In this document: piece by piece, positions 63,554-64,000 of the stretch
How positions within the stretch are numbered: the stretch's first letter is position 1
Layout of the letters: every line of letters starts with the position of its first letter
Assembly (NCBI RefSeq): GCF_007005445.1
Contig: NZ_CP041387.1
Span: 1,116,001-1,180,000 of the forward strand
Direction of reading: 5' to 3'
DNA: 64,000 bases
Source: Rhodopseudomonas palustris
GTDB taxonomy: Bacteria > Pseudomonadota > Alphaproteobacteria > Rhizobiales > Xanthobacteraceae
Made by a program: the position numbers and the translations under genes
The notes under the pieces: model-generated
Seen by the model: only the letters and a program-made list of their open reading frames with translations
The model's database searches: none
Told to the model about the DNA's origin: nothing

Positions 63554-64000
63554 ATGTCTGGACAAGACGATGCTTGGCTACGCCATCAGCAAAAGCGGTG
63601 GCTGAACCCGAACGGTGATCGCTGGGTGCGCCAGGATGTCTCGCGTTTCCTGGCGCGGGACATGGATCCTGTGCAAGCATTTCCTGCACTTGCCTTCAAG
63701 TACAGTCCGAACCAGCCGCGGGTGCCTGCAGGCAACCCGGATGGCGGTCAATGGACCAGAGATGGTGGCGGCTGGCGGTCTCCGAGCGAGTTAGGCAATA
63801 TCCGCAACGCGGCACGAGTGGGAGGTGTCGCGGGACCGGAAGCCAGTAGAGAGTATCCCGGTCTATTCGGTATTGCCGCCCAGCGACGGATCCGAACTGG
63901 CGTTCTCCTTGCCGGTGATCTTCCGGTCGGAAGCGATCCCGATCCGGGTACGCCCACAGAACAGCCGCCGGAGATCCCACAGACGAAGCCCAGCAGGAGT
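63554..64000 (+). CDS. N-terminal part of a second putative toxin-like protein
   Basis: An open frame of 149 residues that continues past the right edge. It starts MSGQDDAWLRHQQKRWLNPN, which aligns with the alternate-frame start of the deaminase gene (MNDSESAWRAHQRDRWMRPD) with shared A-W, H-Q, R-W, P and R positions. Then SPNQPRVPAGNPDGGQWTRD follows, a motif I associate with Rhizobiales secreted or phage-linked toxin proteins, and a Pro-rich linker at the edge. The catalytic domain, if any, lies outside the window. It follows the capsid gene where GTA clusters normally have the adaptor gene (g6). Confidence 0.65.
   Translation, partial: MSGQDDAWLRHQQKRWLNPNGDRWVRQDVSRFLARDMDPVQAFPALAFKYSPNQPRVPAGNPDGGQWTRDGGGWRSPSELGNIRNAARVGGVAGPEASREYPGLFGIAAQRRIRTGVLLAGDLPVGSDPDPGTPTEQPPEIPQTKPSRS

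Overview
The window is high-GC alphaproteobacterial chromosome and most probably comes from the Rhodopseudomonas palustris group (Nitrobacteraceae/Bradyrhizobiaceae). The main evidence is a cytochrome P450 closely resembling CYP199A2/A4 next to its palustrisredoxin-type [2Fe-2S] ferredoxin. MucR, DUF1491, DUF5330 and DUF6456 families, CtrA-type TTAA-N7-TTAA sites and the interspersed palindromic repeats fit the same lineage. The species call comes from remembered protein sequences, not from a search.

Region by region. 1-3.4 kb (minus): methylmalonyl-CoA mutase small and large subunit genes with a GFA-family gene between them. 3.6-5.3 kb: folP-folB-folK folate operon. 5.4-9.7 kb: two small conserved proteins, a HerA/DUF853 ATPase and an M20 dipeptidase. 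10-15.4 kb: a TonB-receptor/DUF4198/DUF3649/PepSY/DUF3325 iron-uptake operon whose receptor is frameshifted. 15.6-16.7 kb: a complete IS481-family element with 6-bp target duplication. 16.7-24.4 kb: soluble CZB chemoreceptor, class II aldolase, MucR, divergent SDR/TetR pair, DUF6456, SufE and DUF5330. 24.7-35.6 kb: PAS histidine kinase, peptidoglycan-binding protein, DUF1491, DUF2336, polysaccharide deacetylase, a lipoprotein, split DUF1254/DUF1214 proteins and PBP1A; two CtrA-like boxes lie here. 35.9-41 kb: YcgN, TauE, then MarR / CYP199A / ferredoxin / aromatic-type substrate-binding protein. 41.2-44.8 kb: a second, intact TonB siderophore receptor operon with PepSY protein.

Accessory part. 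45.5-50.0 kb holds a patatin phospholipase (frameshifted), a cytoplasmic subtilisin-like protease and an MBL-fold hydrolase in tandem, a composition resembling bacterial conflict systems. A candidate small RNA with a very strong terminator follows. 51.6-52.2 kb is a BrnTA toxin-antitoxin pair. 52.3-57.6 kb carries a choloylglycine-type hydrolase, an MFS exporter, a TAXI-type binding protein, an orphan Flp pilin and a small membrane protein. 58.0-64 kb is an HK97-type structural module most like the alphaproteobacterial gene transfer agent (portal, two small proteins, prohead protease, capsid). A deaminase-fold toxin with an Imm1-like immunity gene interrupts it, and a second gene with the same N-terminal motif follows the capsid gene. 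No terminase gene precedes the portal gene.

The capsid module with embedded toxins and the patatin-protease-MBL cluster are the two most unusual parts. Three coding frames (TonB receptor, patatin, deaminase toxin) look broken by single-base changes. These may be real pseudogenes or sequence errors, and the window alone cannot decide.
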